Assembly: GCA_002685335.1 (NCBI GenBank)
Contig: NYWY01000006.1
Location: forward strand, 1 to 11,413
Origin: Planctomycetaceae bacterium
Lineage (GTDB): Bacteria > Planctomycetota > Phycisphaerae > Phycisphaerales > SM1A02
Direction: 5' to 3'
DNA: 11,413 bases
Both the position numbers and the translations under genes were made by a program. This document shows, one piece after another, positions 1-7,449 of this stretch. The notes under the pieces are model-generated. The model searched no databases and was not told the origin of the DNA. It saw nothing but the letters and a program-made list of their open reading frames with translations. Each line of letters opens with the position of its first letter. The first letter of the stretch is position 1.

Positions 1-909
1 ATCGCCCGCCTCGATCGCCGCCGCCGGCACCAGGAAGGGCAGGGAGACGAGCCAGGCGACGAACAGGATTCCCGCGGCGAAGGCGGGTACCAGCGCCAAG
101 ATCCAGCCGATGGCGACCAGCACGTCGAGTCCGGGCACGAGCGCCAGCAGACCGAACAGCAGAGCGATCGGAGACAGGAGAAGAATCACCAGGATCGGCG
201 GCAGCATCGCCGTGCCCCAGAGTCGTCTCCAACCGACGACCGCCCAACGCACCACTCCGAACATCGGCACATCGCGATCTCGAGCCAGGCGTTCGGCGTC
301 CATCCGGCAGATGGCCCCCCCGAACACCGACAGGAGCAAGAGCGCGTAGGCGCCGAAGAGGACGAAGAACGTCTGCGATTCGGTCCACAGGGTGGAGATC
401 GAAGAGATCATCGCGCGGGGGAAGCTTCCGAAGGTTCGGGCCGGATCCAACTCGATCATGCCGGCGAACGACGCTTCAAAACCACTCCAGAGCGTTTCCC
501 GCAGATACTCGAAGGCCCCTCGACCCCGGTGCTCCTCGATCAGTCGACGCATCTCGGGTTCGGCATCGATGAACGAGGCCCGCAGGTCTCGCCCATCGAT
601 CTCGCCGTCGCCGGTCACGAGCGGACGTTGCGCTTCCGGGAGCATCACGATCAGCTGCTGGACGAGATCATTGCGGGGCGCCGCGCTCCGGGAAGGAAGG
701 TCCAGGGGCGAGTTGGCATCCCAGAGGGCTCCACCGAGCCACAGGAGCGCGAGCATCACCCAGGCGATGAGCAGGCGGTCGGGCCTCAGGGCGGCCATGG
801 TTCCGGCCGCCACGCAGGCGAGGTCGTCTCTCAGCCTCGGCTTCAGGTCCGAGTCTCTGGCGACCATGGTCACGATCGGCGTTGGGTCGGATTGATTCAC
901 GCCATCCAT
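1..909 (-). CDS. Multi-pass membrane protein, 3' end missing (runs off left edge)
   Basis: An open minus-strand frame of 303 codons starts at ATG 909-907 and has no stop before the window edge, so the C-terminus is missing. Visible order: a short polar N-terminus; a first hydrophobic helix at about residues 45-62 (LLIAWVMLALLWLGG); an acidic soluble stretch at about 65-165; then closely packed hydrophobic helices at about 180-200, 234-258, 262-280 and 281-298. After the second helix comes GGAICRMDAERLARDRD, and the visible end is a Pro/Ala-rich LPFLVPAAAIEAGD. This architecture resembles, from memory, a conserved but uncharacterised planctomycete membrane protein family; no function is known to me. 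It lies 37 bp downstream of another minus-strand gene, so the two are probably co-transcribed. The upstream SD is poor. An internal ATG at 867 is an alternative start. The gene is convincing from its codon bias and membrane pattern; the role is unknown. Confidence 0.8.
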   Translation of the reverse strand, partial: MDGVNQSDPTPIVTMVARDSDLKPRLRDDLACVAAGTMAALRPDRLLIAWVMLALLWLGGALWDANSPLDLPSRSAAPRNDLVQQLIVMLPEAQRPLVTGDGEIDGRDLRASFIDAEPEMRRLIEEHRGRGAFEYLRETLWSGFEASFAGMIELDPARTFGSFPRAMISSISTLWTESQTFFVLFGAYALLLLSVFGGAICRMDAERLARDRDVPMFGVVRWAVVGWRRLWGTAMLPPILVILLLSPIALLFGLLALVPGLDVLVAIGWILALVPAFAAGILFVAWLVSLPFLVPAAAIEAGD

Positions 910-946
910 CCTATCGACGAGCAGCCGGTCGGATCCAGTGTCAGAT

Positions 947-1609
947 TCACGGCGATGCCGCCACGAGGGATGAAACCCCGTCTCCTCCGCGCTCGAGCTC
1001 GTTCGCCGCATCGAGCATGATCCAGCGGGACAGCGGATCCACCGCCCCCCGGGCGGAGCCGGCAGCCTCCACCGCGTGGAGAATCGATCCGGCGTAGTCG
1101 ATGGCCTCCGCCGAAGGCCTTCCCAGCTCCAGAAAAGCATGAATCGCCCAGGGATGGGTGGTGGCGTTGTCAGGCTGGGTTCGATCCAGATGCCAGTCCA
1201 CCGCCTCCTGAACCCGGCCTGCGAGTCGGGACACGAGGTGGGAGGCCGGTGCTCCCGTGGCCCGGGTACCGAGCACGACTCGCCAGACGGCGTGCAACAC
1301 CGACAACTCGCATTCGGTCCAGACCTCGGTCGCGAGATCTTCACGCTCGGGCAGGAACGGCCTGGGGCCGACGGGATCTTCCGACCGCCCCCCGGCCAGC
1401 TCGAGCAGCCCGGCCGCCGCCACGTCGGGATCCGAAGAGTCCAGGAGGCTCCATGCCCTCACCGCGGGATCATCGGTTCCGAAGGGTCGGATCGGCGGCG
1501 GGTCGCGGTCGAAGTCCGATCCGGTCTCGGAATGATCGGACGGCCCCGCGACCTGACGCAGGAGGCCGATCCAGGTTTCACGACGCGAAAAATCAGGACG
1601 AATTGGCAC
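947..1609 (-). CDS. Uncharacterised soluble protein, first gene of the minus-strand pair
   Basis: This 220-residue protein starts at GTG 1609-1607. An in-frame TAG lies upstream with no ATG between, and AGGA sits about 9 bases before the GTG, which together decide the start. There is no signal peptide and no membrane helix. The N-terminal third is Pro/Asp-rich. From about residue 70 the protein is mostly predicted-helical, with WTECELSVLHAVWRVVLG near the middle and HPWAIHAFLELGRPSAEAID followed by PLSRWIMLDAANELERG toward the end. The repeated Ala/Leu/Glu helices hint at an alpha-helical repeat fold, but I recognise no catalytic motif or family. It precedes the membrane protein at 1-909 on the same strand with a 37-bp gap, so it may be a soluble partner of that protein. 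The plus-strand frames across it look like shadows. Confidence 0.7.
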   Translation of the reverse strand: MPIRPDFSRRETWIGLLRQVAGPSDHSETGSDFDRDPPPIRPFGTDDPAVRAWSLLDSSDPDVAAAGLLELAGGRSEDPVGPRPFLPEREDLATEVWTECELSVLHAVWRVVLGTRATGAPASHLVSRLAGRVQEAVDWHLDRTQPDNATTHPWAIHAFLELGRPSAEAIDYAGSILHAVEAAGSARGAVDPLSRWIMLDAANELERGGDGVSSLVAASP

Positions 1610-1658
1610 GTGAACGGGTCCTGGGAGGAATTGGTCTTGCCGTCGGCGAATGAAGCCC

Positions 1659-1669
1659 TAGTCTAGATT
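1659..1669. promoter_or_regulatory. Candidate back-to-back -10 boxes between divergent genes
   Basis: In the 62-bp gap between divergent genes, TAGTCT (1659-1664, plus) lies 7 bases before the ATG at 1672. A TTGCCG at 1637-1642, spaced 16 bases, could be its -35. On the minus strand the same bases give TAGACT (1665-1660), which would leave a leader of about 45 bases for the GTG at 1609. TAGATT (1664-1669) also occurs, but it is too close to the plus start to serve it. The plus gene has no SD, so a leaderless mRNA is a natural reading. Placement and motif are seen; promoter activity is inferred. Confidence 0.35.
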
Positions 1670-1671
1670 CA

Positions 1672-1968
1672 ATGTCGGATCGACCTCGACCATCACGGAC
1701 GACTGATTCCACCCGCTGCCCCGCCTGTGGTTTCACCCCGTCACTCGTCGGCGACGACGACGGAATCATCCGGCTTCCCACCCGCTGCGTGATCTGCGAC
1801 GCCCCGCTCTCCCGTGCGACCGACATCCCGACCGGCCGGCCCGATCACGGGCTCGAAGCCATGTGGGCAGGCTGGCTGGAGTCTCGACGAGTCGAACGAT
1901 GGATCTGGTTCCTCTTCATGGTCGGACTCGCGATCGCCGCGACCGTCGGTCTCGTCCGGGGCGCCTGA
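1672..1968 (+). CDS. Small zinc-ribbon protein with C-terminal membrane helix
   Basis: This 98-residue protein has two cysteine pairs, CPAC (Cys16/Cys19) and CVIC (Cys39/Cys42), spaced as in a small zinc ribbon. A polar linker follows, then one hydrophobic helix at about residues 77-95 (WIWFLFMVGLAIAATVGL) close to the C-terminus. The likely topology is a cytoplasmic zinc-binding head anchored by a tail helix. No enzyme motif is present, so a structural, regulatory or protein-binding role is possible but unproven. There is no SD before the ATG; a TAGTCT box sits 7 bases upstream. The next gene starts 50 bp downstream and has its own box, so co-transcription is not obvious. The four cysteines and the terminal helix make a chance frame unlikely. 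Confidence 0.75.
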   Translation: MSDRPRPSRTTDSTRCPACGFTPSLVGDDDGIIRLPTRCVICDAPLSRATDIPTGRPDHGLEAMWAGWLESRRVERWIWFLFMVGLAIAATVGLVRGA

Positions 1969-2006
1969 GCGTCTCCCCCCACCGACCGGAACGCCGTCGG
2001 CTCGGG

Positions 2007-2012
2007 TAGATT
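2007..2012 (+). promoter_or_regulatory. Candidate -10 box (TAGATT) directly before the M20 peptidase start
   Basis: TAGATT is followed by exactly six bases and then the ATG at 2019. If used as a -10 element, transcription would begin at or within a base of the start codon. No SD is present. I see no convincing -35 hexamer at 16-18 bases upstream, which weakens the call. Confidence 0.3.
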
Positions 2013-2018
2013 CCCGGG

Positions 2019-3440
2019 ATGACCACCTCCAAGATCAACAGTACCGATGGCACCGATCGCATCGACGACGTCCTGGCCCTCGCGGACGCCGGCTTCCAGG
2101 CCTCCCTCGCGCGGCTCGAAGAGATCCTCAGCATTCCTTCGATCAGTACCGACCCCGCGTACGACGGCGAGATGCTGCAGGCGGCCGACTGGTTCACGCG
2201 GCTCTTCACGGAACTGGGTTTCGAAGCCGAGACCGTGAAGACCACGGGACACCCGATCGTGGTGGCGACCTCGCCCGCCCCCGAGGGCGCGCCGACGATC
2301 CTTTACTACGGCCATTACGACGTCCAACCCGCGGATCCCCTCGAACTCTGGGATTCCCCGCCCTTCGAGCCCACGATCATCGACACTCCGGAAGGCGGCC
2401 GCATCGTGGCCCGAGGCGCCGTCGACGACAAGGGGCAGGTGATGTCGTTCATCGAAGCCTTTCGAGCCTGGCGGGACGCGACCGGTGGACTGCCGGTCGG
2501 CGTCAAGGTGATGCTCGAAGGTGAAGAGGAGTCGGGCTCACCCAGCCTCGATCAATTCCTCACCGACTTCAAGGAACGCATCGCATCGGACGTCTGCGTG
2601 GTTTCCGACACCGGCATGTGGAACGCGAAGACTCCGGCCATCACGACCATGCTTCGCGGCATGGTCTACGTCGAGGCGACGATCAAGGGACCGGGGCATG
2701 ACCTGCATTCCGGCATGTACGGCGGGGCGATCGCCAATCCCGCCAACGTCCTCGCCCGCATCATCGCGGCCATGCACGACGACGCGGGCTCGGTCACGAT
2801 TCCCGGGTTCTACGACGGCGTGATCGACCCTCCCGCCGAAATCCTCGAACGCTGGAATTCACTCCCGTTCGACGAAGCCGGTTTTCTCGCGAGCGCCGAG
2901 ATCTCCGCCGCCACCGCGGGCGAGACCGGACGGACGATCCTCGAGCGGACCTGGTCGCGACCGACCCTCGACGTGAATGGAATCTTCGGGGGATACACGG
3001 GCTCGGGCGCCAAGACCATCATTCCCTCGACCTGTTCCGCGAAGATCAGCTGCCGACTGGTTCCGGGACAGGATCCCGATGGGATCGAGGCGGCCCTTCG
3101 AAGCTTCATCGAATCCCACCTTCCCGACGGTTTCTCCGTCGCGTTCGAGTCACACGGAACCAACCCCGCGGTCATCGTGCCCGCGGACAGCCCGTGGCTG
3201 GCGGCCGCGACCCGGGGACTCGCTCGGGCCTACGACGCCCCCGCGGCGATCATCGGCAGTGGCGGCAGCATTCCCGCGGTCGGCGAGATTCAGGATCGGT
3301 TGGGCATCGATGCCTTGCTGGTCGGTTTCGGTCTCGACGAGGATCGGGTCCACAGCCCCAACGAGAAGTTCGACCTTCAGTGCTATCAGGGCGGGATCCG
3401 AAGTCACGCCGCGATGCTCGGAGCCTTCGCGGACGCCTGA
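2019..3440 (+). CDS. M20-family metallopeptidase (dipeptidase/carnosinase-like)
   Basis: This 473-residue zinc peptidase of the M20 clan probably hydrolyses dipeptides or other small peptides in the cytoplasm; there is no signal peptide. Metal-site motifs appear in the expected order: GHYDVQP (His99, Asp101), RGAVDDKG (bridging Asp136), EGEEESGS (catalytic Glu170, metal-ligand Glu171), SDTGMW (Asp197) and DRVHSPNEKF (His445). HDLHSGMYGG (about 227-236) opens the inserted dimerisation domain and supplies the His (His230) that reaches the partner subunit's active site in this family. The length matches the ~460-residue dipeptidase/carnosinase-type branch. The exact substrate cannot be read from sequence, and related deacylases share the fold, but DVQP and EEESGS favour a dipeptidase. 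The ATG at 2019 gives a normal N-terminus. The gene stands alone, with a converging small gene downstream. Nothing appears broken. Confidence 0.95.
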   Translation: MTTSKINSTDGTDRIDDVLALADAGFQASLARLEEILSIPSISTDPAYDGEMLQAADWFTRLFTELGFEAETVKTTGHPIVVATSPAPEGAPTILYYGHYDVQPADPLELWDSPPFEPTIIDTPEGGRIVARGAVDDKGQVMSFIEAFRAWRDATGGLPVGVKVMLEGEEESGSPSLDQFLTDFKERIASDVCVVSDTGMWNAKTPAITTMLRGMVYVEATIKGPGHDLHSGMYGGAIANPANVLARIIAAMHDDAGSVTIPGFYDGVIDPPAEILERWNSLPFDEAGFLASAEISAATAGETGRTILERTWSRPTLDVNGIFGGYTGSGAKTIIPSTCSAKISCRLVPGQDPDGIEAALRSFIESHLPDGFSVAFESHGTNPAVIVPADSPWLAAATRGLARAYDAPAAIIGSGGSIPAVGEIQDRLGIDALLVGFGLDEDRVHSPNEKFDLQCYQGGIRSHAAMLGAFADA

Positions 3441-3462
3441 CGGATCCGGGTCCGATTTCGTT
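3441..3462 (+). terminator. Weak candidate intrinsic terminator after the M20 peptidase
   Basis: Immediately after the TGA, CGGAT-CCGG-GTCCG can fold into a 5-bp stem (one G-U pair) with a 4-base loop, followed by ATTTCGTT. The stem is short and the U-tract imperfect. Its position between two converging genes is what makes it plausible. Confidence 0.3.
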
Positions 3463-3692
3463 CAGCGTGCCGATTCGCGGGAGACCGCGATGGAGTCGCC
3501 CGGGAACCCCGAGGTGGAGGCGATGCCCGCGGGCTGAAGTCGACGAGCATCGCGGATCTGCTCCGCCTGCTGGACGAGCCCGGCATGGTCGACTGCTCGG
3601 CGACACTGCTGACTCACCCGGCCCACGATCGTCACGACCAGAACCAGGCTGGCGAGACCGGAGATCGCGATCGTGAAGAGGAAAAGTCCCAT
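3462..3692 (-). CDS. Small single-pass membrane protein, unknown function
   Basis: Starting at ATG 3692-3690 gives 76 residues: a clean hydrophobic N-terminal helix (MGLFLFTIAISGLASLVLVV, about residues 1-24), then a polar, Gln/Arg-rich segment that could form a helix or coiled coil (VSQQCRRAVDHAGLVQQAEQ), ending in a flexible Ser/Pro/Gly tail. Third codon positions are almost all G or C in this frame, which supports it over the other frames here. The frame stays open upstream to a GTG at 3821, but that longer version would overlap the start of the opposite-strand gene and adds a non-hydrophobic leader, so I prefer 3692. No convincing SD is seen. It converges on the M20 gene with a 21-bp gap. 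A septum- or secretion-type small membrane protein is possible, but I do not recognise the family. Confidence 0.5.
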   Translation of the reverse strand: MGLFLFTIAISGLASLVLVVTIVGRVSQQCRRAVDHAGLVQQAEQIRDARRLQPAGIASTSGFPGDSIAVSRESAR

Positions 3693-3808
3693 GGGAGAGG
3701 GATCGACCCGTCGGATGACCTCCTGAACTTCGATCCGGCCCGCTCGCCGGACTGGAATGACATCCCGGCCGTCGCAATCCGCAGGACCGGCAGGACCCCG
3801 GATCGGAC

Positions 3809-3814
3809 TACACT
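3809..3814 (+). promoter_or_regulatory. Candidate -10 box (TACACT) before the large membrane protein / ABC / nadK run
   Basis: TACACT ends nine bases before the ATG at 3824, predicting an mRNA with a leader of only a few bases or none. No SD precedes the ATG. No good -35 is seen. This would be the promoter of the coupled run that ends with NAD kinase. Confidence 0.3.
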
Positions 3815-3823
3815 GTGACACCC

Positions 3824-6511
3824 ATGAAGGGCCCCGGAATCAATCTCCTCGACCGCCTGGCGACCCTCCGTCCCGGACGCCTCGGAGTCGTTCTGCTGGC
3901 AGCCCTTGCCGCCATCCTTCTCGATTCGTCGGTGTCGGCCCAGACCCTGATCGAAATCGATCGCTTCGGCGCTGGCAATGCCTATCGCCCGGGTGGTCCG
4001 GTGGCCGTCAGGGTGATCATCACCAGCGATCAGGACGAGCCCGTGCCCGGACTCATCCAGTGGGAGACCTCCAATCCGGACGGAGACATCGCGGCCAATA
4101 CCCGACGCATCGCCGTACCGGGTCGAGGTGGTGTCGCCACGACCTGGGTGATCGCGGATCTTCCATCGCGTTCGGATGCCACCGCGGTGACCATCGAACC
4201 CTGGATCTTCCGTCTGTACGAGTATCGGGACGGCCGACGAATCCGCGAGATCGCCTCCGCCCGGATCGATCCGTCCCTCACCAAGCCCCGAGCCGCCCAG
4301 CAGACCGAAGAACTGGCGATGGTGATCGGCCCCAACACCGCCGGACTCGACGGCTACGGGCCGATCGCGGGATTCAATCACCGCCCGGGCCTCAATGAAC
4401 AAATGGTGGTGGTCCCCAATGTTTCGCCCGGCGACCTCCCGGATGAATGGGCCGGCCTCGCCCAGTACGGGCTCATCGTCTGGGCCGCGAACGATCCCAG
4501 CTTCTACCCCTCGATCATCGGCAACAAGCCTTCGATCGAAAACGCGCTCCGACGTTGGATCGAGCGCGGTGGTCATCTGGTCATCCTGCTGCCGGGCGGA
4601 TCCGATCCGTGGCGACTCGGTCGCAACGAGATGGCCTTCGGCGATCTCCTGGGCGAGCTCGAACCCATCAAGGAAACCGGAGTCCCGCTCATCGACGCCT
4701 TGCCGGCCCTCAGTGACCGGCCCCGACTCCGCCGTCCCGATGCCCGCTTCGATCTTCACCGCTTCGAAGTCGATGATCTCCCATCGGCCTGGCGTCCGCT
4801 CGCGGGATTCCACCCGTATTCGGCCCCCTTCGACCCCGATTCGATTCCGGTCCCCGACGACGCACCCCCGGCGGCCCGACAGCTTCTGGTCGACGACGGG
4901 CAGAGGGCCTGGGAAGCATCCAAGCCTCCGCCCGTGATCTACGCGGTTCGCCGCGACGTCGGGCACGGCACCCTCGACGTGGTGGGCATCGACGTCGCCG
5001 ATCCGGATCTTCGCGTCCAGCAGGCACCATTGCTGCCGGCCACCTCGACGTTCTGGAATCCGATTCTCGGTCGCCGGGTGTTCACCGCCAATCCACCGGC
5101 CCTCGCCCAACTCAAGAACGACCGACGGCTGGTCCCTCCCGGAATCATCGAGGACATCGGAAACGGGACGCTCGTCTCACCGGTCATCTCCCTCTCCGGC
5201 GCCGCGGCCACCGGACTTCTGGTGGGAGTCATGCTCTTCGCGTCGTACTGGCTCCTCGCCGGCCCGCTGGGATACGCGATACTCAAACGAGGCGGACTTC
5301 AACGCCATGCGTGGACCGCGTTCGCGCTCTGTGGACTCGGATTCGCGATCCTGGCCTGGATCCTCGGCCGGATCTCGATCGGACAATCAGCGCCGATGAA
5401 GCATTTGACCGTGCTTCGCCACGTCTATGCGCCCTCCGACGAGGTCTCCGCGCCGTCCCTCGATCGAGCCATCACCTGGTTCTCCAGCCAGCTTTCGGGA
5501 TACGGGCTCGCATCGGTGGAGATCGGGGAGGATGATTCCAACGATCTTCTCAGTCATTTCTCGCCACCTCCCAACGGGCTGGAAAGGACGTTCCTCGACG
5601 CCAATCGATACGACGTTCCATTCGAGAGTCGAAATGGGCACGAGGTTCCGGCTCGGGCCACCAGCGCCGAATTCTTCGCCGACTGGATGGGGGCTTCCAG
5701 ATCACCGAACCAGATCTGGTCCTCCACCATCCGGGTCGACCCCGATGATCCGGTCCGGGTGTTCCGGACCTCGGACGGACGTCTGGAGATCGATGGCACG
5801 CTGATCAACGCCAGCGGCATCCTGCTTTCAAACATCCTCATCTCGATCACCGACTCGCAACGAACCGCCACGCTCCCCCTCGGCCTCGATGGGCTTCCTT
5901 CCCTCGGATCGGATGCCGCGATCACCGACGTGCCTCCGAACCTGGGCCTGCTCTTCGCCCGGGCCAAACCGTGGCTCAAGGACGAGGCCTGGGATCTTGG
6001 CACCGCCTTCCCACGCTCCCAGATCCTCCGCTCGATCGGCCCGAATTCCCTGGGAGGCGAACTCGGTGATCTTTTCCAGGTCAACGAAACGCTGGCGGAC
6101 ATCGCGGTCGGACGCAACCTGAGCGAGGGGGAACGAGAAAAGAACCTGCAAGGCCTCTCACTCTTCGGCATGCTCACGCCACCCCAGATCAAGACCAACC
6201 GGGACAGTCGCGCGGGAGGCAGTCAATTCCAGCGAAGACTGGCGAGGTCGATCGATCTTTCCCGGCGTCTCGTGGAGCCGAACCTGGTGATCATGGCCTT
6301 CGCCTACGACGCTCCCTGCCCGGTACCGATCACCATCAACGGCGAATTGCAGGCGGGGGAAGGCATCGTCATGCTTCAATGGATCCATCCCCTGCCGGTC
6401 GACGTCGACTTGATGGTGCCCGAGCGCAATGAACAGTTCGATCCGAAATCGATCGATGGTGACATCGACGACCTCGACCCCAAGGATGGAGTGGCCGCGG
6501 CATGGCGATGA
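3824..6511 (+). CDS. Large exported/membrane protein partnered with the ABC ATPase
   Basis: This 895-residue protein starts at ATG 3824; a GTG at 3815 would add three residues. A signal peptide ends near residue 39 (LAAILLDSSVSA, then Q). Residues 40-160 look like a beta-sandwich. Residues ~165-260 have an alpha/beta pattern resembling glutamine-amidotransferase-like folds, with YGLIVWAAND and LRRWIERGGHLVILLPGG. No catalytic Cys-His-Glu set is evident. Two membrane helices lie at about 459-484 (LLVGVMLFASYWLLAGPLGY) and 495-517, joined by a Lys/Arg/His-rich loop that is probably cytoplasmic. This puts both the N-terminal ~420 and C-terminal ~375 residues outside. The YWLLAGPLGYAIL block recalls uncharacterised proteins encoded beside ABC transporters (GldG/auxiliary-like), but I would not assign it firmly. 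The 3' end overlaps the ATPase start by 10 bp (or 4 bp as ATGA), implying translational coupling and a shared complex. Confidence 0.85.
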   Translation: MKGPGINLLDRLATLRPGRLGVVLLAALAAILLDSSVSAQTLIEIDRFGAGNAYRPGGPVAVRVIITSDQDEPVPGLIQWETSNPDGDIAANTRRIAVPGRGGVATTWVIADLPSRSDATAVTIEPWIFRLYEYRDGRRIREIASARIDPSLTKPRAAQQTEELAMVIGPNTAGLDGYGPIAGFNHRPGLNEQMVVVPNVSPGDLPDEWAGLAQYGLIVWAANDPSFYPSIIGNKPSIENALRRWIERGGHLVILLPGGSDPWRLGRNEMAFGDLLGELEPIKETGVPLIDALPALSDRPRLRRPDARFDLHRFEVDDLPSAWRPLAGFHPYSAPFDPDSIPVPDDAPPAARQLLVDDGQRAWEASKPPPVIYAVRRDVGHGTLDVVGIDVADPDLRVQQAPLLPATSTFWNPILGRRVFTANPPALAQLKNDRRLVPPGIIEDIGNGTLVSPVISLSGAAATGLLVGVMLFASYWLLAGPLGYAILKRGGLQRHAWTAFALCGLGFAILAWILGRISIGQSAPMKHLTVLRHVYAPSDEVSAPSLDRAITWFSSQLSGYGLASVEIGEDDSNDLLSHFSPPPNGLERTFLDANRYDVPFESRNGHEVPARATSAEFFADWMGASRSPNQIWSSTIRVDPDDPVRVFRTSDGRLEIDGTLINASGILLSNILISITDSQRTATLPLGLDGLPSLGSDAAITDVPPNLGLLFARAKPWLKDEAWDLGTAFPRSQILRSIGPNSLGGELGDLFQVNETLADIAVGRNLSEGEREKNLQGLSLFGMLTPPQIKTNRDSRAGGSQFQRRLARSIDLSRRLVEPNLVIMAFAYDAPCPVPITINGELQAGEGIVMLQWIHPLPVDVDLMVPERNEQFDPKSIDGDIDDLDPKDGVAAAWR

Positions 6512-7449
6512 TCGAAACGATCAATCTCACGAAGAAGTACGGCGAACTCGTGGCGCTGGACAATCTCAACCTCGTGATCGAGGAAGGTTCCTGCCTCGGC
6601 TTCATCGGCCCCAATGGCGCGGGGAAGACGACCACCATCAAGATCCTCGCGACCCTGCTCAAGCCCACATGGGGCGAAGCCCGGGTCGACGGCCACGTGG
6701 TGGGTTACCAGAATCATCTGATCCGACCGATCATCGGCTACGTCCCGGACTTTCTCGGCGCCTATGAGGACATGCTGGTGGTCGAGTACCTCGAGTTCTT
6801 CGCCGCCTGCTACGGACTGCACGGTGACAAGCGGAAGAAGGTCGTGGGCGACGTGCTGGATCTGACCGACCTCGGTTACAAGACCAAGAGCGAAGTCAAC
6901 GGATTGAGTCGCGGGATGCAGCAGCGACTCTCGGTGGCCCGGGTCCTCCTCCACGACCCCAAGGTCCTGCTGATGGATGAACCGGCCTCCGGACTGGATC
7001 CGAGGGCGCGGATCGAGATTCGAGAGCTCCTCAAGGAGCTCCGTCGGATGGGGAAGACGATCATCATCAGTTCCCACATCCTTCACGAGCTTTCCGAACT
7101 CTGCAACGCGGTCGCGATCATCGAAAAGGGTCAGCTTCTGTTCAACGGATCCGTGGCGGAGATCATGCGACGGGCCGAAACCGGAAGAACGGTCCAGGTC
7201 CGGGTGGACGATCGGGTGACCGAAGCGGCGGAACTGCTGCGGGGAGTCCGGGGCATCGCGAGCGTCGATGTGAATTCCACCGAAGAGGGGCCTCGCCTCG
7301 ACATCGATCTCGATCCCGAACACGGAATCCCGGTGAGCGAGATCCCGAGTCGACTGATCGCCCAGGGATTCCGGGTCGCCTCGATGCAGCAGGAGCAGGT
7401 CAATCTCGAGACCGCCTTCATGAGACTCACCCGGGGGATCGTTTCGTGA
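6502..7449 (+). CDS. ABC transporter ATP-binding protein (ABC-2 / GldA-like)
   Basis: This 315-residue nucleotide-binding subunit should power an ABC export or envelope complex on the cytoplasmic face. Motifs are in order: Walker A GPNGAGKTT (36-44), Q-loop region IGYVPDFLG (about 78-86), signature LSRGMQQRL (135-143), Walker B VLLMDEP (155-161), D-loop SGLD (163-166) and H-loop SSH (His192). All catalytic residues are present, but the Q-loop position holds Asp83 instead of Gln, and the signature is LSRGM rather than LSGGQ. About 100 residues follow the core domain, as in ABC-2/drug-export type ATPases. GGAG at 6488-6491 suits the ATG at 6502; a second ATG at 6508 would make a 4-bp ATGA overlap with the upstream gene. 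No permease is encoded next to it; the next gene is nadK. The transported substrate is unknown. Confidence 0.93.
   Translation: MAMIETINLTKKYGELVALDNLNLVIEEGSCLGFIGPNGAGKTTTIKILATLLKPTWGEARVDGHVVGYQNHLIRPIIGYVPDFLGAYEDMLVVEYLEFFAACYGLHGDKRKKVVGDVLDLTDLGYKTKSEVNGLSRGMQQRLSVARVLLHDPKVLLMDEPASGLDPRARIEIRELLKELRRMGKTIIISSHILHELSELCNAVAIIEKGQLLFNGSVAEIMRRAETGRTVQVRVDDRVTEAAELLRGVRGIASVDVNSTEEGPRLDIDLDPEHGIPVSEIPSRLIAQGFRVASMQQEQVNLETAFMRLTRGIVS

Noticed and set aside
529..1020. Plus-strand open frames over the left membrane protein
   Set aside because: They are Arg/Ser/Pro/His-rich and lack hydrophobic or domain pattern, while the minus frame gives several clean membrane helices.
1076..1666. 196-codon plus-strand open frame over the 947-1609 gene
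   Set aside because: Gly/Arg/Pro-rich without structure; the minus frame has better codon bias, a supported GTG start and operon context. I cannot exclude it fully.
3693..3821. Upstream extension of the small minus-strand membrane protein to GTG 3821
   Set aside because: It would overlap the opposite gene's start and its candidate promoter, and it adds a leader with no recognisable feature before a good hydrophobic N-terminus.
3632..5110. 492-codon minus-strand open frame antisense to the large membrane protein
   Set aside because: Composition is Gly/Arg/Asp-rich with no domain, and the plus strand has a signal peptide, membrane helices and coupling to the ATPase.
6376..7323. 315-codon minus-strand open frame antisense to the ABC ATPase
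   Set aside because: All ABC motifs are on the plus strand in correct order; the antisense frame is a shadow.
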